Assembly (NCBI GenBank): GCA_022059125.1 | Contig: JAEUWY010000022.1 | Location: 1 to 64,000, forward strand | Length of the DNA: 64,000 nt | Origin: Corynespora cassiicola | Lineage: Eukaryota > Ascomycota > Dothideomycetes > Pleosporales > Corynesporascaceae | Direction of reading: 5' to 3' | Shown here: in pieces, positions 29,468-40,790 of the stretch | Layout: each line of letters opens with the position of its first letter | How positions within the stretch are numbered: position 1 is the first letter of the stretch | Made by a program: the position numbers and the translations under genes | Notes under the pieces: generated by a model | Seen by the model: only the letters and a program-made list of their open reading frames with translations | What the model was told of the DNA's origin: nothing | The model's database searches: none

Positions 29468-32400
29468 CTAGCTGCCAGATGGCACATCAGACGACCCAGA
29501 GTCGACTTCTAGCCGCGCATACAGATCTGCGAGTGCATCCTGCGAGATCATGCGCGATGGGTGATCGTCTCGGAGTACTCGTGCCTCGACTGCGACTACG
29601 TGCTCGAGCAGCTCCACCGCCTTCTCCACCTGTCCGTCGGCTTCGTATGCTCCTGCGAGCACGTGCTGCGATGCCAGTCGGTCGGGGTGGTCTTCCGCCA
29701 GCTTCTCCCGTACTTTGACGACGTGCTCGAGCAGCTCCACCGCCTTCTCCACCTGTCCGTCGGCTCGGTATGCTCCTGCGAGCGCGTGCTGCGATGCCAG
29801 TCGAGAGGGGTGGTCTTCCGCCAGCTTCTCCCTTACTTTGACGACGTGCTCGAGCAGCTCCACCGCCTTCTCCACCTGTCCGTCGGCTTGGTATGCTATT
29901 GCGAGCACGTGCTGCGATGCCAGTCGGTCGGGGTGGTCTTCCGTCAGCTTCTCCCGTACTTTGACGACGTGCTCGAGCAGCTCCACCGCCTTCTCCACCT
30001 GTCCGTCGGCTTGGTATGCCATTGCGAGCACGTGCTGCGATGCCAGTCGGTCGGGGTGGTCTTCCGCCAGCTTCTCTTCTACTTTGACAACGTGCTCGAG
30101 CAGCTCCACCGCCTTCTCCACCTGTCCGTCGGCTTCGTATGCTCCTGCGAGCACGTGCTGCGATGCCAGTCGAGAGGGGTGGTCTTCCGCCAGCTTCTCT
30201 TGTACTTTGACAACGTGCTCGAGCAGCTCCACCGCCTTCTCCACCTGTCCGTCGGCTTGGTATGCTATTGCGAGCACGTGCTGCGATGCCAGTCGAGAGG
30301 GGTGGTCTTCCGCCAGCTTCTCCCTTACTTTGACAACGTGCTCGAGCAGCTCCACCGCCTTCTCCACCTGTCCGTCGGCTCGGTATGCTATTGCGAGTGT
30401 GTGCTGCGATGCCAGTCGGTCGGGGTGGTCTTCCGCCAGCTTCTCCTTTACTTTGACAACGTGCTCGAGCAGCTCCACCGCCTTCTCCACCTGTCCGTCG
30501 GCTCGGTATGCTCCTGCGAGCGCGTGCTGCGATGCCAGTCGGTCAGGGTGGTCTTCCGCCAGCTTCTCTTCTACTTCGACGATGTGCTCGAGCAGCTCCA
30601 CTGCCTTCTCCACCTGTCCGTCGGCTCGGTATGCTATTGCGAGTGTGTGCTGCGATGCCAGTCGGTCGGGGTGGTCTTCCGCCAGCTTCTCTTCTACTTC
30701 GACGATGTGCTCGAGCAGCTCCACTGCCTTCTCCACCTGTCCGTCGGCTCGGTATGCTATTGCGAGTGTGTGCTGCGATGCCAGTCGGTCGGGGTGGTCT
30801 TCCGCCAGCTTCTCTTGTACTTTGACGACGTGCTCGAGCAGCTCCACTGCCTTCTCCACCTGCCCGTCGGCTTCGTATGCTCCTGCGAGCGCGTGCTGCG
30901 ATGCCAGTCGGTCGGGGTGGTCTTCCGCCAGCTTCTCTTCTACTTCGACGATGTGCTCGAGCAGCTCCACCGCCTTCTTCACCTGTCCGTCGGTTTCGTA
31001 TGCCATTGCGAGCACGTGCTGCGATGCCAGTCGGTCGGGGTGGTCTTCCGCCAGCTTCTCTTGTACTTTGACGACGTGCTCGAGCAGCTCCACTGCCTTC
31101 TCCACCTGCCCGTCGGCTTCGTATGCTCCTGCGAGCGCGTGCTGCGATGCCAGTCGGTCGGGGTGGTCTTCCGCCAGCTTCTCTTCTACTTCGACGATGT
31201 GCTCGAGCAGCTCCACCGCCTTCTCTACCTGTCCGTCGGCTTCGTATGCTCCTGCGAGCTCGTGCTGCGATGCCAGTCGGTCAGGGTGGTCTTCATCGAG
31301 TCTGTCCCTCCACCTGCAGCATTCCTCGAGCCATCTAACTGCTTCGCGGATCCTGCCATCCGCCCACAGACATTGTCCCACCACTAGACACAGCTTAGCC
31401 CACTCTCGAATGGCATCTTGCTTCATCCCGTCTAGCAACCGCAGCGCATGCGGCAGGTACCCGTTCCACACCGCCCGGTTCGCGTAGTCATTAGACGGGA
31501 AGATGTCTGCCACATGCTGGATGGCTCGTTCTGCCACGCTCGCTGCATTGTCGTGCTGCCTGATCCAGACCCTCGTAGCCAGATGCACCAGTCGGTGCAT
31601 GTCGTACCACTCCTCGTCCATCTCGTCCGTCTCGCCCGTCTCGCCCGTCTCGCCCGTCTCACCCGTCTCACCCGTCTCACCCGTCTCACCCGTCTCACCC
31701 GTGTCGTCCATCTTGTCCATCGCGCCCATATCCTCCAGCCCGCCGTCCCGCCTTGCCAGGAACGAGTACCCGCACAGCGTGCCGATCGCCTCCTCCATCC
31801 GCGCCGCCGGCTGCACCCGCGGCAGCAGAGACCGCGGAATCGCCTTCCACTCGATGCACGACACGAACGACAGCAGCTCGGCCGCTGCCTCGTCGCGCTC
31901 TCGGATCTGCGCAAACGACACCACCCACGTCGTCGCCACCGCGTTGGCCGAGCTCTTGTATCGCGTGTCGTCGCGGAACTCCCGGCTCATGAGCCCGACG
32001 ACGTCTTGCTCCGTGCTGCGGAGCAGCCGCAGGTACTTGGCGATGGTCGTCCTGTTCCTGTTCAGGTAGGCGGCCGCCTGCGCGATGGCCAGAGGCAGCC
32101 AGGTCAGCTCGGCCAGCAGCTCGTTCGCCGCCGCCGCGTCGCGCAGCAGCTCCTTCCTGACCAGCGACTTTTCCAGGAAGCTGAACGCGTCTTGCCGGCC
32201 CATCGCCTCGAGCTCCAGCACGTCGCCGCGCGTCAGCGACACGGCCACGTCTTGGATGCGCGTCGTGTACACCACCACGCCCTCCTCGCTCTCGGGCAGG
32301 TAGTCGGCGATGCCCCTCGACCCTCCGGCCCCGAAGAGAACGTCCGGGTCGTCGGCGTTGTCGAGCACCAGCAGCCACGGTCCTGCCCGCGCCGAGCTCA

Positions 32401-33772
32401 GGTGCTGCTGGACCAGCTCCTTGGCGTCCTCGTCCTCGCTGGCCGCCTGCGGCAGGTGCAGCCGCTTGGCCACGCTCGCACACGCCTGCTCGTAGCTCTC
32501 CATGCTCAGCGCGGGCATCCAGAACACGGAAACGTCCGGCCGCGCCTCCTTGAACATGTACGCGAACTGCAGCGCCACCTGCGTCTTGCCCATCCCGCCG
32601 AGGCCGACGATGGACATCTTCTGGCAGTCTCGCGCCACCATCAGCCTCTGCTTCAGCACGTCGAGCTCGTCGCGTCGCCCGACAAAGTATCGATTCTTGG
32701 AGAAGGGGAGGTAGTGGGTGGGGGTAGGTACACGTCCTGCCGCAGCATCAGCGCCGTCCGTCCACGACATCCAGCATCCACGAGTGCTACACTAACGGCT
32801 TGCGCTGAGGGCCTCATCCACCGTGTGCGCCTTCACCACCTCCGCCGCGGGGATGGCCGACAGCACCTCCTTCGCCCACGCTGCCGCCGTGCCCGCCGCA
32901 TACGCCTGCCACCGCTTGTTCTTGTGCGAGTCGGCGTAGTCGCAGATGCCGCGCACCACGAGGCACGGGAAGTTGTTCATCAGGCCGGCCGCCTCCATCT
33001 CGAAGCAGAGCACGCCGCCGAGGTCGGCGCTGACCCCGTCGCGCTGGGCGGCGTCTCGCATCACCTGGTTTCCTGACGCGATTGTGCCGTAGTGGACCAC
33101 CACCAGCTCATCTTCGTTCTCGCGCGGCTCTCGATCTTCCTGTCTGTCGGCGCTGCACTTGCTGCACGTCGGTCCGCCCTCGTGGTCGTATGCGGCCTCG
33201 AAGAGCACGTCAGGCCCCGTCTTGCCGCGCTGGAACCTGGGAACGCCTTCGAGCTTGGACAAGTGCTCAGCCAGCCTGCTCTTGCCCCGAAGCTCGTTCG
33301 CCCGTACTCGCGCCACCGCAGCGAGCAGCATCTGCGGCGGCGAGTTGAGCGACCCTGTCCGCTCGAACCCGCTCGGCGTCGCCTTCCCCATGTCGTACTG
33401 CACCACCCCGCCGAAGGTCCTGTCGGGCTGGCTGACCACCACGTCTCCCAGCCGGATGTCCACCTCTTCGCTGGGCACTCCCCCGCCGATGCCCACCATC
33501 AGCCCGAACCGGATCCCCTTGAACGTGGCCCGCATCTGCGTCGCCACGACCGCCGCCGGGTTGTTGCCGATGCGGCCGGCGGGCAGGCACACGATGGCCA
33601 CGTTGTGCCCGCCGATCGACCCCAGCGCGTACAAGTTCTCGTCGTTGTCGGCGAGGTCGCGCTCGAGGTCGTCGTGCTCCTCGTCGAGCATCTCCTGGGC
33701 GGCGGCCAGCTCGACGGGCAGCGCGCACACCCATCCCACCGTGTAGTCTTCGCGGCGCAGCTGGCGCGACAT
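29468..33772 (-). CDS. Nucleosidase - NB-ARC - TPR NLR, left copy
   Basis: Model: complement of 29468..32736 plus 32797..33772, 1414 aa. Residues 1-325 form a PNP/UDP-phosphorylase-type nucleosidase (YTVGWVCALPVE, LMVGIGGGVPSEEVDIRLGD, CFEMEAAGLM, RGICDYADSHKN). NB-ARC follows (Walker A GLGGMGKT ~370-377, Walker B WLLVLDNADD ~446-455). Then come a Gly-Glu-Thr run, MHRLVHLATRVW and 14 TPRs of 41 residues. The two halves are in one frame and separated only by TAG. A 60-nt GTTAGT..GGCAG intron (32737-32796) removes it in phase, so I treat them as one gene. PNP-NB-ARC-TPR is a known fungal NLR design. The nucleosidase would be the effector (cleaving a purine nucleoside or nucleotide, inferred) and the TPRs the sensor. 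GC content is well above that of the other genes. Confidence 0.88.
29560..31310 (-). repeat. TPR array, left copy: 14 units of 123 bp
   Basis: Units close to LAEDHPDRLASQHALAGAYE then ADGQVEKAVELLEHVVKVQEK. Variation is limited to set positions: D/S in HP(D/S)R, A/V/T/E after SQH, (G/M/I)AY(E/R/Q), and the exit helix (VVKVQ, VVKVR, VVKVE, IVEVE). A final degenerate unit closes the protein. Confidence 0.95.
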
Positions 33773-34370
33773 GTGCGGTCGTGAGGGGGAGGAAGGAGGA
33801 GAGGGGAGGGGTTACAGCCGAGGGTATGAAGGATGAGGTGGGAAGGAGTGGAGAAAAGAAGTGAAATGAAATGGTGAAGGGCAGCCTGGCAGCCTGGCAG
33901 CCATGCTTGCTGCCGCTCAGCCTGCTCCTGCCCAGCCTCGTCTGCCTCGTCTGCACCGCAGCTGCCCGCCTGCTGACAGCTGCCATGCGCCGCGAGGTGT
34001 GGACGTCGCAGCGCGTCGCACAGTCGCAAGCGCTGGCCCTAGCCGTGGCCTAGCGGCGGCTCTGGCTGGGGGCAGGCCTCGTGCAAGCGGGCGCCAGCGG
34101 GCCGTCCATTGGTCGCGCGTACGACGTAGGCTGGGGCGTCGGGGGACAGCTCGCCGCTTGGATTGCGCAGGCGGGGGCGCGGCGGCTGCCGGGGGGTCTC
34201 AACGATGGTCAAATGCCTCGCTTCTCTCATTCTGTGCACATGTTTGGCATCATATATAGGCTATTTTCCGTACCAACAACCCTGATTGCAACATGTCGAT
34301 CGGCCTCATACACTCATAAAAGTCTTGCTCTCTTCTTGTTTTGCGTACGTAAGTCCTGGTGTTTTTCCGA

Positions 34371-35627
34371 TCATGCCTGCGCGGCTCTCTTCCCAATCCC
34401 CGTCCGTTCCTGCCGCCAGAACCAGATAGCCATAGTCAAACACGTCAGTGGTACCGCAAACGCCCAGTAGATCCAGAACTTGTCGGACACCGACCAGGTG
34501 CCGGCCTGATTGTTTTGTGCAGGCGAGTAGTTGAAGAAACTCATACTAAACACAGCCTATATCCTGTCAGTAATTACTACCATGTGGACAACGCCACTAA
34601 CAGATAGAAACGTCGGCGGCAAGAACGCCATCGTCACCACTGCGATTGTCCTCATAGCCCCACTGTCAAGCCTCGACGCCTCCCCCAGCCTCGTCATCAC
34701 CAAGCTATCTCGCTGGGCAATCATGTTGTATGCCTGCATCTGTTAATGGTCTGTGTGCTCTGATCGACGCGTTTGCCCTCACAAGCGAAGTCTCGTTCTG
34801 TAGCCGCTCTTTGTTGGACTGGGATCGATGAAGCAGGCTCCTAAATACGCGGAGCTGAAAGTCAATTTGCTTCCGTGTAGAATGAAAGGCATCCACCTGT
34901 TTCGAGTTGCTTTGTTCTTTGACGGAAAGATCGAAAACCTGCTGTTGAAGGGCTTCTAGCGTCTCAACTGTGACATCGAGCGTTTCGAAAGAATGTATGG
35001 CATGTCTTGCCGTCTCATGCAACATCAAAAAGTCGCCAAATCCTCGGGTTGAACGGGGTCGATCCTGTAGAGTGAGTGTTGGTACAATATAAGGCCTTGA
35101 TACTGACCTTTTCAATTCTTCGCACGATATCTCGGATAGACCACACCGACGTATTTTGCATGGCGACGACGGTTTCCACAATGGGAACGTGCAATGAGTA
35201 CGGTCCTAAAGGTGAAGAATCTGTCCATATTTGGGATAGAACTCCTTGCAGAGTGCTTTGGAAGGTAAGATCAACTCCGATGCAGAGAATAATACATCGC
35301 TCAGCGTCCCAACGTGAAAAGAAGGTCATCTCGTGCCAAGTATAACTGGCGCTATCACTGTGTGATACTGCTTTGACTAGGAAGCGGAGCCAGGTGTCTA
35401 CATGAGGGGTTAGCATCTGTCAACTATTCAAGATGCCATGCCTTCTACGTACAGTATGATTGCAATTGTCCATCCTTGTCAGTGAGCTTTTCGAAGCTAA
35501 AGAAGCCGTTTGACCGCCGATACACATCGGAGAGCATGTGTTTAGGCAGGCGGAAGTAGCTTGACAGCACTGGTGCGAGATCTTTACCTGGTGAGAAGAC
35601 ATTGTCTACCAGTAACCTGTACACCAA
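34371..35627 (-). CDS. CorA-like membrane protein, 5' end unclear
   Basis: Exons on the minus strand: 35627..35453, 35397..35108, 35064..34783, 34733..34602, 34556..34371, with introns of 43-55 nt and all phases compatible, ~354 residues. The N-terminal part reads FSPGKDLAPVLSSYFRLPKH and YTWHEMTFFSRWDAERCIIL. A coiled-coil region (LEALQQQVFDLSVKEQSN) leads to QRDSLVMTRLGEASRLDSGA and two membrane helices (TIAVVTMAFLPPTFLSA and FWIYWAFAVPLTCLTMAIWF). This is the layout of fungal CorA-like proteins. The GMN motif of true Mg2+ channels is replaced by SMSFF, so transport is doubtful. The frame before 35627 lacks an ATG, and a CAG acceptor at 35619-35621 suggests an unseen upstream exon. It fills the spacer between the two NLR arms. 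Confidence 0.75.
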
Positions 35628-36016
35628 TTAGTGCTATGCGAGTGGCTGTTAGCTAGTGCGAGGTACAGATACTGCAGCTTCGATGCTCTGCGATGCTGTT
35701 TTGGTTGGTTATTAAACTAGTTAACAAGTGAAGATGCGGAATTTGCACAGTACATCTAAGCAGAGATCGAGGGGGGTTGTCTCGAGGACCCATTTGTTTG
35801 AAGCTGGACATGATAAGTGAGTGTAGGGTGTAGAGCGAAGTTCAGAAGAACTGACAACAGTGCAAGAGGGAGACAGATTGCGGCTGTGACATTGGGAGAT
35901 AATTGTCATATGTTTGATTTGGATGTTGGATTGTTTCAGGCTTGACCAGAGGTTTGACTGTGTAGTTGAACGGCGTGTGATGTGATGTTACTAAGTACAG
36001 CGCGCAGAGCACCCTC
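35628..36016. other. Spacer sequence between CorA-like gene and right arm
   Basis: About 390 bp with no clear gene. It may hold a lost or unrecognised first exon of the CorA-like gene. Confidence 0.4.
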
Positions 36017-36468
36017 CCCCCCGGCAGCCGCCGCGCCCCCGCCTGCGCAATCCAAGCGGCGAGCTGTCCCCCGACGCCCCAGCCTGCGTCGTGCGCGCGA
36101 CCAATGGACGGCCCGCTGGCGCCCGCTTGCACGAGGCCCGCCCCCAGCCCGAGCCGCCGCCAGCCAGAGCCGCCGCTAGGCCACGGCTAGGGCCACGGCT
36201 AGGGCCAGCGCTTGCGACTGTGCGACGCGCTGCGACGTCCACACCTCGCGGCGCATGGCAGCTGTCAGCAGGCGGGCAGCTGCGGTGCAGACGAGGCAGA
36301 CGAGGCTGGGCAGGAGCAGGCTGAGCGGCAGCAAGCATGGCTGCCAGGCTGCCAGGCTGCCCTTCACCATTTCATTTCACTTCTTTTCTCCACTCCTTCC
36401 CACCTCATCCTTCATATCCTCGGCTATAAGCCCTCCCCTCCCCTCCTTCCTCCCCCTCACGACCACAC

Positions 36469-39400
36469 ATGTCGCACCAGCTGCGCCGCGAAGACTACAC
36501 GGTGGGATGGGTGTGCGCGCTGCCCGTCGAGCTGGCCGCCGCCCAGGAGATGCTCGACGAGGAGCACGACGACCTCGAGCGCGACCTCGCCGACAACGAC
36601 GAGAACTTGTACGCGCTGGGGTCGATCGGCGGGCACAACGTGGCCATCGTGTGCCTGCCCGCCGGCCGCATCGGCAACAACCCGGCGGCGGTCGTGGCGA
36701 CGCAGATGCGGGCCACGTTCAAGGGGATCCGGTTCGGGCTGATGGTGGGCATCGGCGGGGGAGTGCCCAGCGAAGAGGTGGACATCCGGCTGGGAGACGT
36801 GGTGGTCAGCCAGCCCGACAGGACCTTCGGCGGGGTGGTGCAGTACGACATGGGGAAGGCGACGCCGAGCGGGTTCGAGCGGACAGGGTCGCTCAACTCG
36901 CCGCCGCAGATGCTGCTCGCTGCGGTGGCGCGAGTACGGGCGAACGAGCTTCGGGGCAAGAGCAGGCTGGCTGAGCACTTGTCCAAGCTCGAAGGCGTTC
37001 CCAGGTTCCAGCGCGGCAAGACGGGGCCTGACGTGCTCTTCGAGGCCGCATACGACCACGAGGGCGGACCGACGTGCAGCAAGTGCAGCGCCGACAGACA
37101 GGAAGATCGAGAGCCGCGCGAGAACGAAGATGAGCTGGTGGTGGTCCACTACGGCACAATCGCGTCAGGAAACCAGGTGATGCGAGACGCCGCCCAGCGC
37201 GACGGGGTCAGCGCCGACCTCGGCGGCGTGCTCTGCTTCGAGATGGAGGCGGCCGGCCTGATGAACAACTTCCCGTGCCTCGTGGTGCGCGGCATCTGCG
37301 ACTACGCCGACTCGCACAAGAACAAGCGGTGGCAGGCGTATGCGGCGGGCACGGCGGCAGCGTGGGCGAAGGAGGTGCTGTCGGCCATCCCCGCGGCGGA
37401 GGTGGTGAAGGCGCACACGGTGGATGAGGCCCTCAGCGCAAGCCGTTAGTGTAGCACTCGTGGATGCTGGATGTCGTGGACGGACGGCGCTGATGCTGCG
37501 GCAGGACGTGTACCTACCCCCACCCACTACCTCCCCTTCTCCAAGAATCGATACTTTGTCGGGCGACGCGACGAGCTCGACGTGCTGAAGCAGAGGCTGA
37601 TGGTGGCGCGAGACTGCCAGAAGATGTCCATCGTCGGCCTCGGCGGGATGGGCAAGACGCAGGTGGCGCTGCAGTTCGCGTACATGTTCAAGGAGGCGCG
37701 GCCGGACGTTTCCGTGTTCTGGATGCCCGCGCTGAGCATGGAGAGCTACGAGCAGGCGTGTGCGAGCGTGGCCAAGCGGCTGCACCTGCCGCAGGCGGCC
37801 AGCGAGGACGAGGACGCCAAGGAGCTGGTCCAGCAGCACCTGAGCTCGGCGCGGGCAGGACCGTGGCTGCTGGTGCTCGACAACGCCGACGACCCGGACG
37901 TTCTCTTCGGGGCCGGAGGGTCGAGGGGCATCGCCGACTACCTGCCCGAGAGCGAGGAGGGCGTGGTGGTGTACACGACGCGCATCCAAGACGTGGCCGT
38001 GTCGCTGACGCGCGGCGACGTGCTGGAGCTCGAGGCGATGGGCCGGCAAGACGCGTTCAGCTTCCTGGAAAAGTCGCTGGTCAGGAAGGAGCTGCTGCGC
38101 GACGCGGCGGCGGCGAACGAGCTGCTGGCCGAGCTGACCTGGCTGCCTCTGGCCATCGCGCAGGCGGCCGCCTACCTGAACAGGAACAGGACGACCATCG
38201 CCAAGTACCTGCGGCTGCTCCGCAGCACGGAGCAAGACGTCGTCGGGCTCATGAGCCGGGAGTTCCGCGACGACACGCGATACAAGAGCTCGGCCAACGC
38301 GGTGGCGACGACGTGGGTGGTGTCGTTTGCGCAGATCCGAGAGCGCGACGAGGCAGCGGCCGAGCTGCTGTCGTTCGTGTCGTGCATCGAGTGGAAGGCG
38401 ATTCCGCGGTCTCTGCTGCCGCGGGTGCAGCCGGCGGCGCGGATGGAGGAGGCGATCGGCACGCTGTGCGGGTACTCGTTCCTGGCAAGGCGGGACGGCG
38501 GGCTGGAGGATATGGGCGCGATGGACAAGATGGACGACACGGGTGAGACGGGTGAGACGGGTGAGACGAGCGAGACGGGCGAGACGGGCGAGACGGACGA
38601 GATGGACGAGGAGTGGTACGACATGCACCGACTGGTGCATCTGGCTACGAGGGTCTGGATCAAGCAGCGCGGCGATGCGGCGAACGTGGCAGAACGAGCC
38701 GTCCAGCATGTGGCAGACATCTTCCCGTCTGATGACTACGCAAACCAGGCGGTTTGGAACGGGTATCTTCCGCATGCGCTGCGGTTGCTAGACGGGATGA
38801 AGCAAGATGCCATTCAAGAGTGGGCTAAGCTGTGTCTAGTGGTGGGACAATGTCTGCGGGCGGATGGCAGGATCCGAGAAGCAGTTAGATGGCTCGAGGA
38901 ATGCTGCAGGTGGAGGGACAGACTCGATGAAGACCACCCCGACCGACTGGCATCGCAGCACGAGCTCGCAGGAGCATACGAAGCCGACGGACAGGTAGAG
39001 AAGGCGGTGGAGCTGCTCGAGCACGTTGTCAAAGTGCGGGAGAAGCTGGCGGAAGACCACCCCTCTCGACTGGCATCGCAGCACGAGCTCGCACGAGCAT
39101 ACCAAGCCGACGGACAGGTGGAGAAGGCGGTGGAGCTGCTCGAGCACGTCGTCAAAGTACGGGAGAAGCTGGCGGAAGACCACCCCTCTCGACTGGCATC
39201 GCAGCACGCGCTCGCAATGGCATACCAAGCCGACGGACAGTTGGAGAAGGCCGTGGAGCTGCTCGAGCACGTTGTCAAAGTACAGGAGAAGCTGGCGGAA
39301 GACCACCCCGACCGACTGGCATCGCAGCAAGTGCTCGCAGGAGCATACCGAGCCGACGGACAGGTGGAGAAGGCGGTGGAGCTGCTCGAGCACGTCGTCA

Positions 39401-40017
39401 AAGTGCGGGAGAAGCTGGCGGAAGACCACCCCGACCGACTGGCATCGCAGCACGAGCTCGCAGGAGCATACCGAGCCGACGGACAGGTGGAGAAGGCGGT
39501 GGAGCTGCTCGAGCACGTCGTCAAAGTGCAGGAGAAGCTGGCGGAAGACCACCCCGACCGACTGGCATCGCAGCACACACTCGCAATAGCATACCAAGCC
39601 GACGGACAGGTAGAGAAGGCGGTGGAGCTGCTCGAGCACGTCGTCAAAGTAGAAGAGAAGCTGGCGGAAGACCACCCCTCTCGACTGGCATCGCAGCACG
39701 AGCTCGCAGGAGCATACCGAGCCGACGGACAGGTGGAGAAGGCGGTGGAGCTGCTCGAGCACGTTGTCAAAGTAGAAGAGAAGCTGGCGGAAGACCACCC
39801 TGACCGACTGGCATCGCAGCACGAGCTCGCAGGAGCATACCGAGCCGACGGACAGGTGGAGAAGGCGGTAGAGCTGCTCGAGCACGTAGTCGCAGTCGAG
39901 GCACGAGTACTCCGAGACGATCACCCATCGCGCGTGATCTCGCAGGATGCACTCGCATATCTGTATGCACAGCTAGAAGTCGAATCTGAGTGGTCTGCTG
40001 TGCTGTCTAGCAGCTAG
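36469..40017 (+). CDS. Nucleosidase - NB-ARC - TPR NLR, right copy
   Basis: Model 36469..37444, 37505..40017, 1162 aa. Domain order and motifs are those of the left copy. The in-frame TAG at 37447-37449 lies within the same 60-nt intron (37445-37504, GTTAGT..GGCAG, CTGAT branch). The nucleosidase domain differs from the left copy only at residue 3 (His for Arg), and NB-ARC appears identical up to the Gly-Glu-Thr run. After that, substitutions appear at once (VWIKQRGDAANVAERAV against VWIRQHDNAASVAERAI). There are only 8 full TPRs, and the C-terminal ends differ (ESEWSAVLSSS against DSGSSDVPSGS). Both copies are open and could be expressed. A homolog without the intron, read as two proteins, is the alternative reading. 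Confidence 0.88.
38923..39906 (+). repeat. TPR array, right copy: 8 units of 123 bp
   Basis: Same 41-residue unit as the left copy, with a different order of variants (for example LASQHELARAYQ, LASQQVLAGAYR). One unit has GQLEKAVELL. A degenerate last unit follows. Confidence 0.95.
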
Positions 40018-40644
40018 CAGCGTGTTGTGTAGTGTATTACTAGAAAGATTGCAAGAATCTCTGTATTCCATTTCCTCCTTACTCCTTGCAAAATGCATCT
40101 TGTACCTGCGTAGCCTAACTTAAGAATATCCAGTAATTATAGAGCCGTGCTAGGAAACACAATGTGCATTCAGGCAGAGAGACAAGGCACGTGATCTTTC
40201 TGTACAGTTATTTCCGAGATCTCGGTCTAGGTAGGCTTAGCGTCGCTTTTAGTACAGTAGAATACAGTGAGATCTGGTCACGCTAAGGCGTCTCGCCATG
40301 TTGGGAGCTTTTTGACTTTCTCTTCCTCTGGTCGGCGAAACTCCCGGATCGCGATTCTCTAGATCAAGATGATCTACTAACATTAAAATCGACCTCTTCG
40401 TACGACAAGCCTTCACTCTAAGTATCCGAAATTCGAAAAAACTGGTGGTGTCGCGAGTAGACAGGGGGGTATCGCTGGCGAGTCGATTGACGGGGTCATC
40501 GAAACAGACGACAACACGACCAACACAGCAGTGATTCGCATCGGAGATTTATATGCTAATAGACAATAGACTTCAGAATAGTATCATTTCTTTTGCATAC
40601 GTTTTTGCACACAAATGAGAGGTTCCGAGAGACCGAAGTGCAAA

Positions 40645-40690
40645 CCTGTCTCGCCACACAGGGTGTCTCGCCACGTTGTGACAGACGTTA
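40645..40690 (-). repeat. Terminal-repeat-like motif, inner right
   Basis: Inverse of 28787-28832, ending CACGTTGTGACAGACGTTA at the outer edge of the right arm. Confidence 0.7.
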
Positions 40691-40745
40691 AGTTATCTGC
40701 CTATTGAGGGTTGCATATTGAGGGAGACCCAAAGTACCTGTGATT

Positions 40746-40790
40746 CGTCTCGCTACACTGTGTGTCTCGCGACGTTGTGGGTGACGTTAC
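40746..40790 (-). repeat. Terminal-repeat-like motif, outer right
   Basis: Inverse of 25611-25656 (ends GTTGTGGGTGACGTTAC), followed immediately by AGCA as on the left side. Confidence 0.7.

Larger units (their letters stand above)
28787..34196 (-). repeat. Left arm of a large inverted duplication
   Basis: About 5.4 kb, the reverse complement of 36017-40690. It contains the left NLR and its flanks. The inner edge is a short G-run after CGGCGGCTGCC. The outer edge lies near TAACGTCTGTCACAACGTGG. The outer flank beyond the stop codon looks roughly 85% identical to the other arm by eye; the NLR 5' two-thirds look nearly identical. Confidence 0.92.
36017..40690 (+). repeat. Right arm of the inverted duplication
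   Basis: About 4.7 kb, the inverse of 28787-34196. It is shorter mainly because its NLR has six fewer TPR units (246 residues) and six fewer residues in the Gly-Glu-Thr run. The spacer between arms is ~1.8 kb. Confidence 0.92.

Noticed and set aside
29561..31487. Two plus-strand ORFs of ~600 codons opposite the left TPR array, and similar ones opposite the right array
   Set aside because: Shadows of a GC-rich 123-bp repeat without stops in several frames. The minus-strand frame alone matches TPRs and joins NB-ARC.
32792..33772. Nucleosidase as a separate gene from the NB-ARC-TPR gene
   Set aside because: Both halves share one frame in both arms, and a canonical in-phase intron removes the only stop. 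The fused architecture is known in fungi. Kept as an alternative in the entries.
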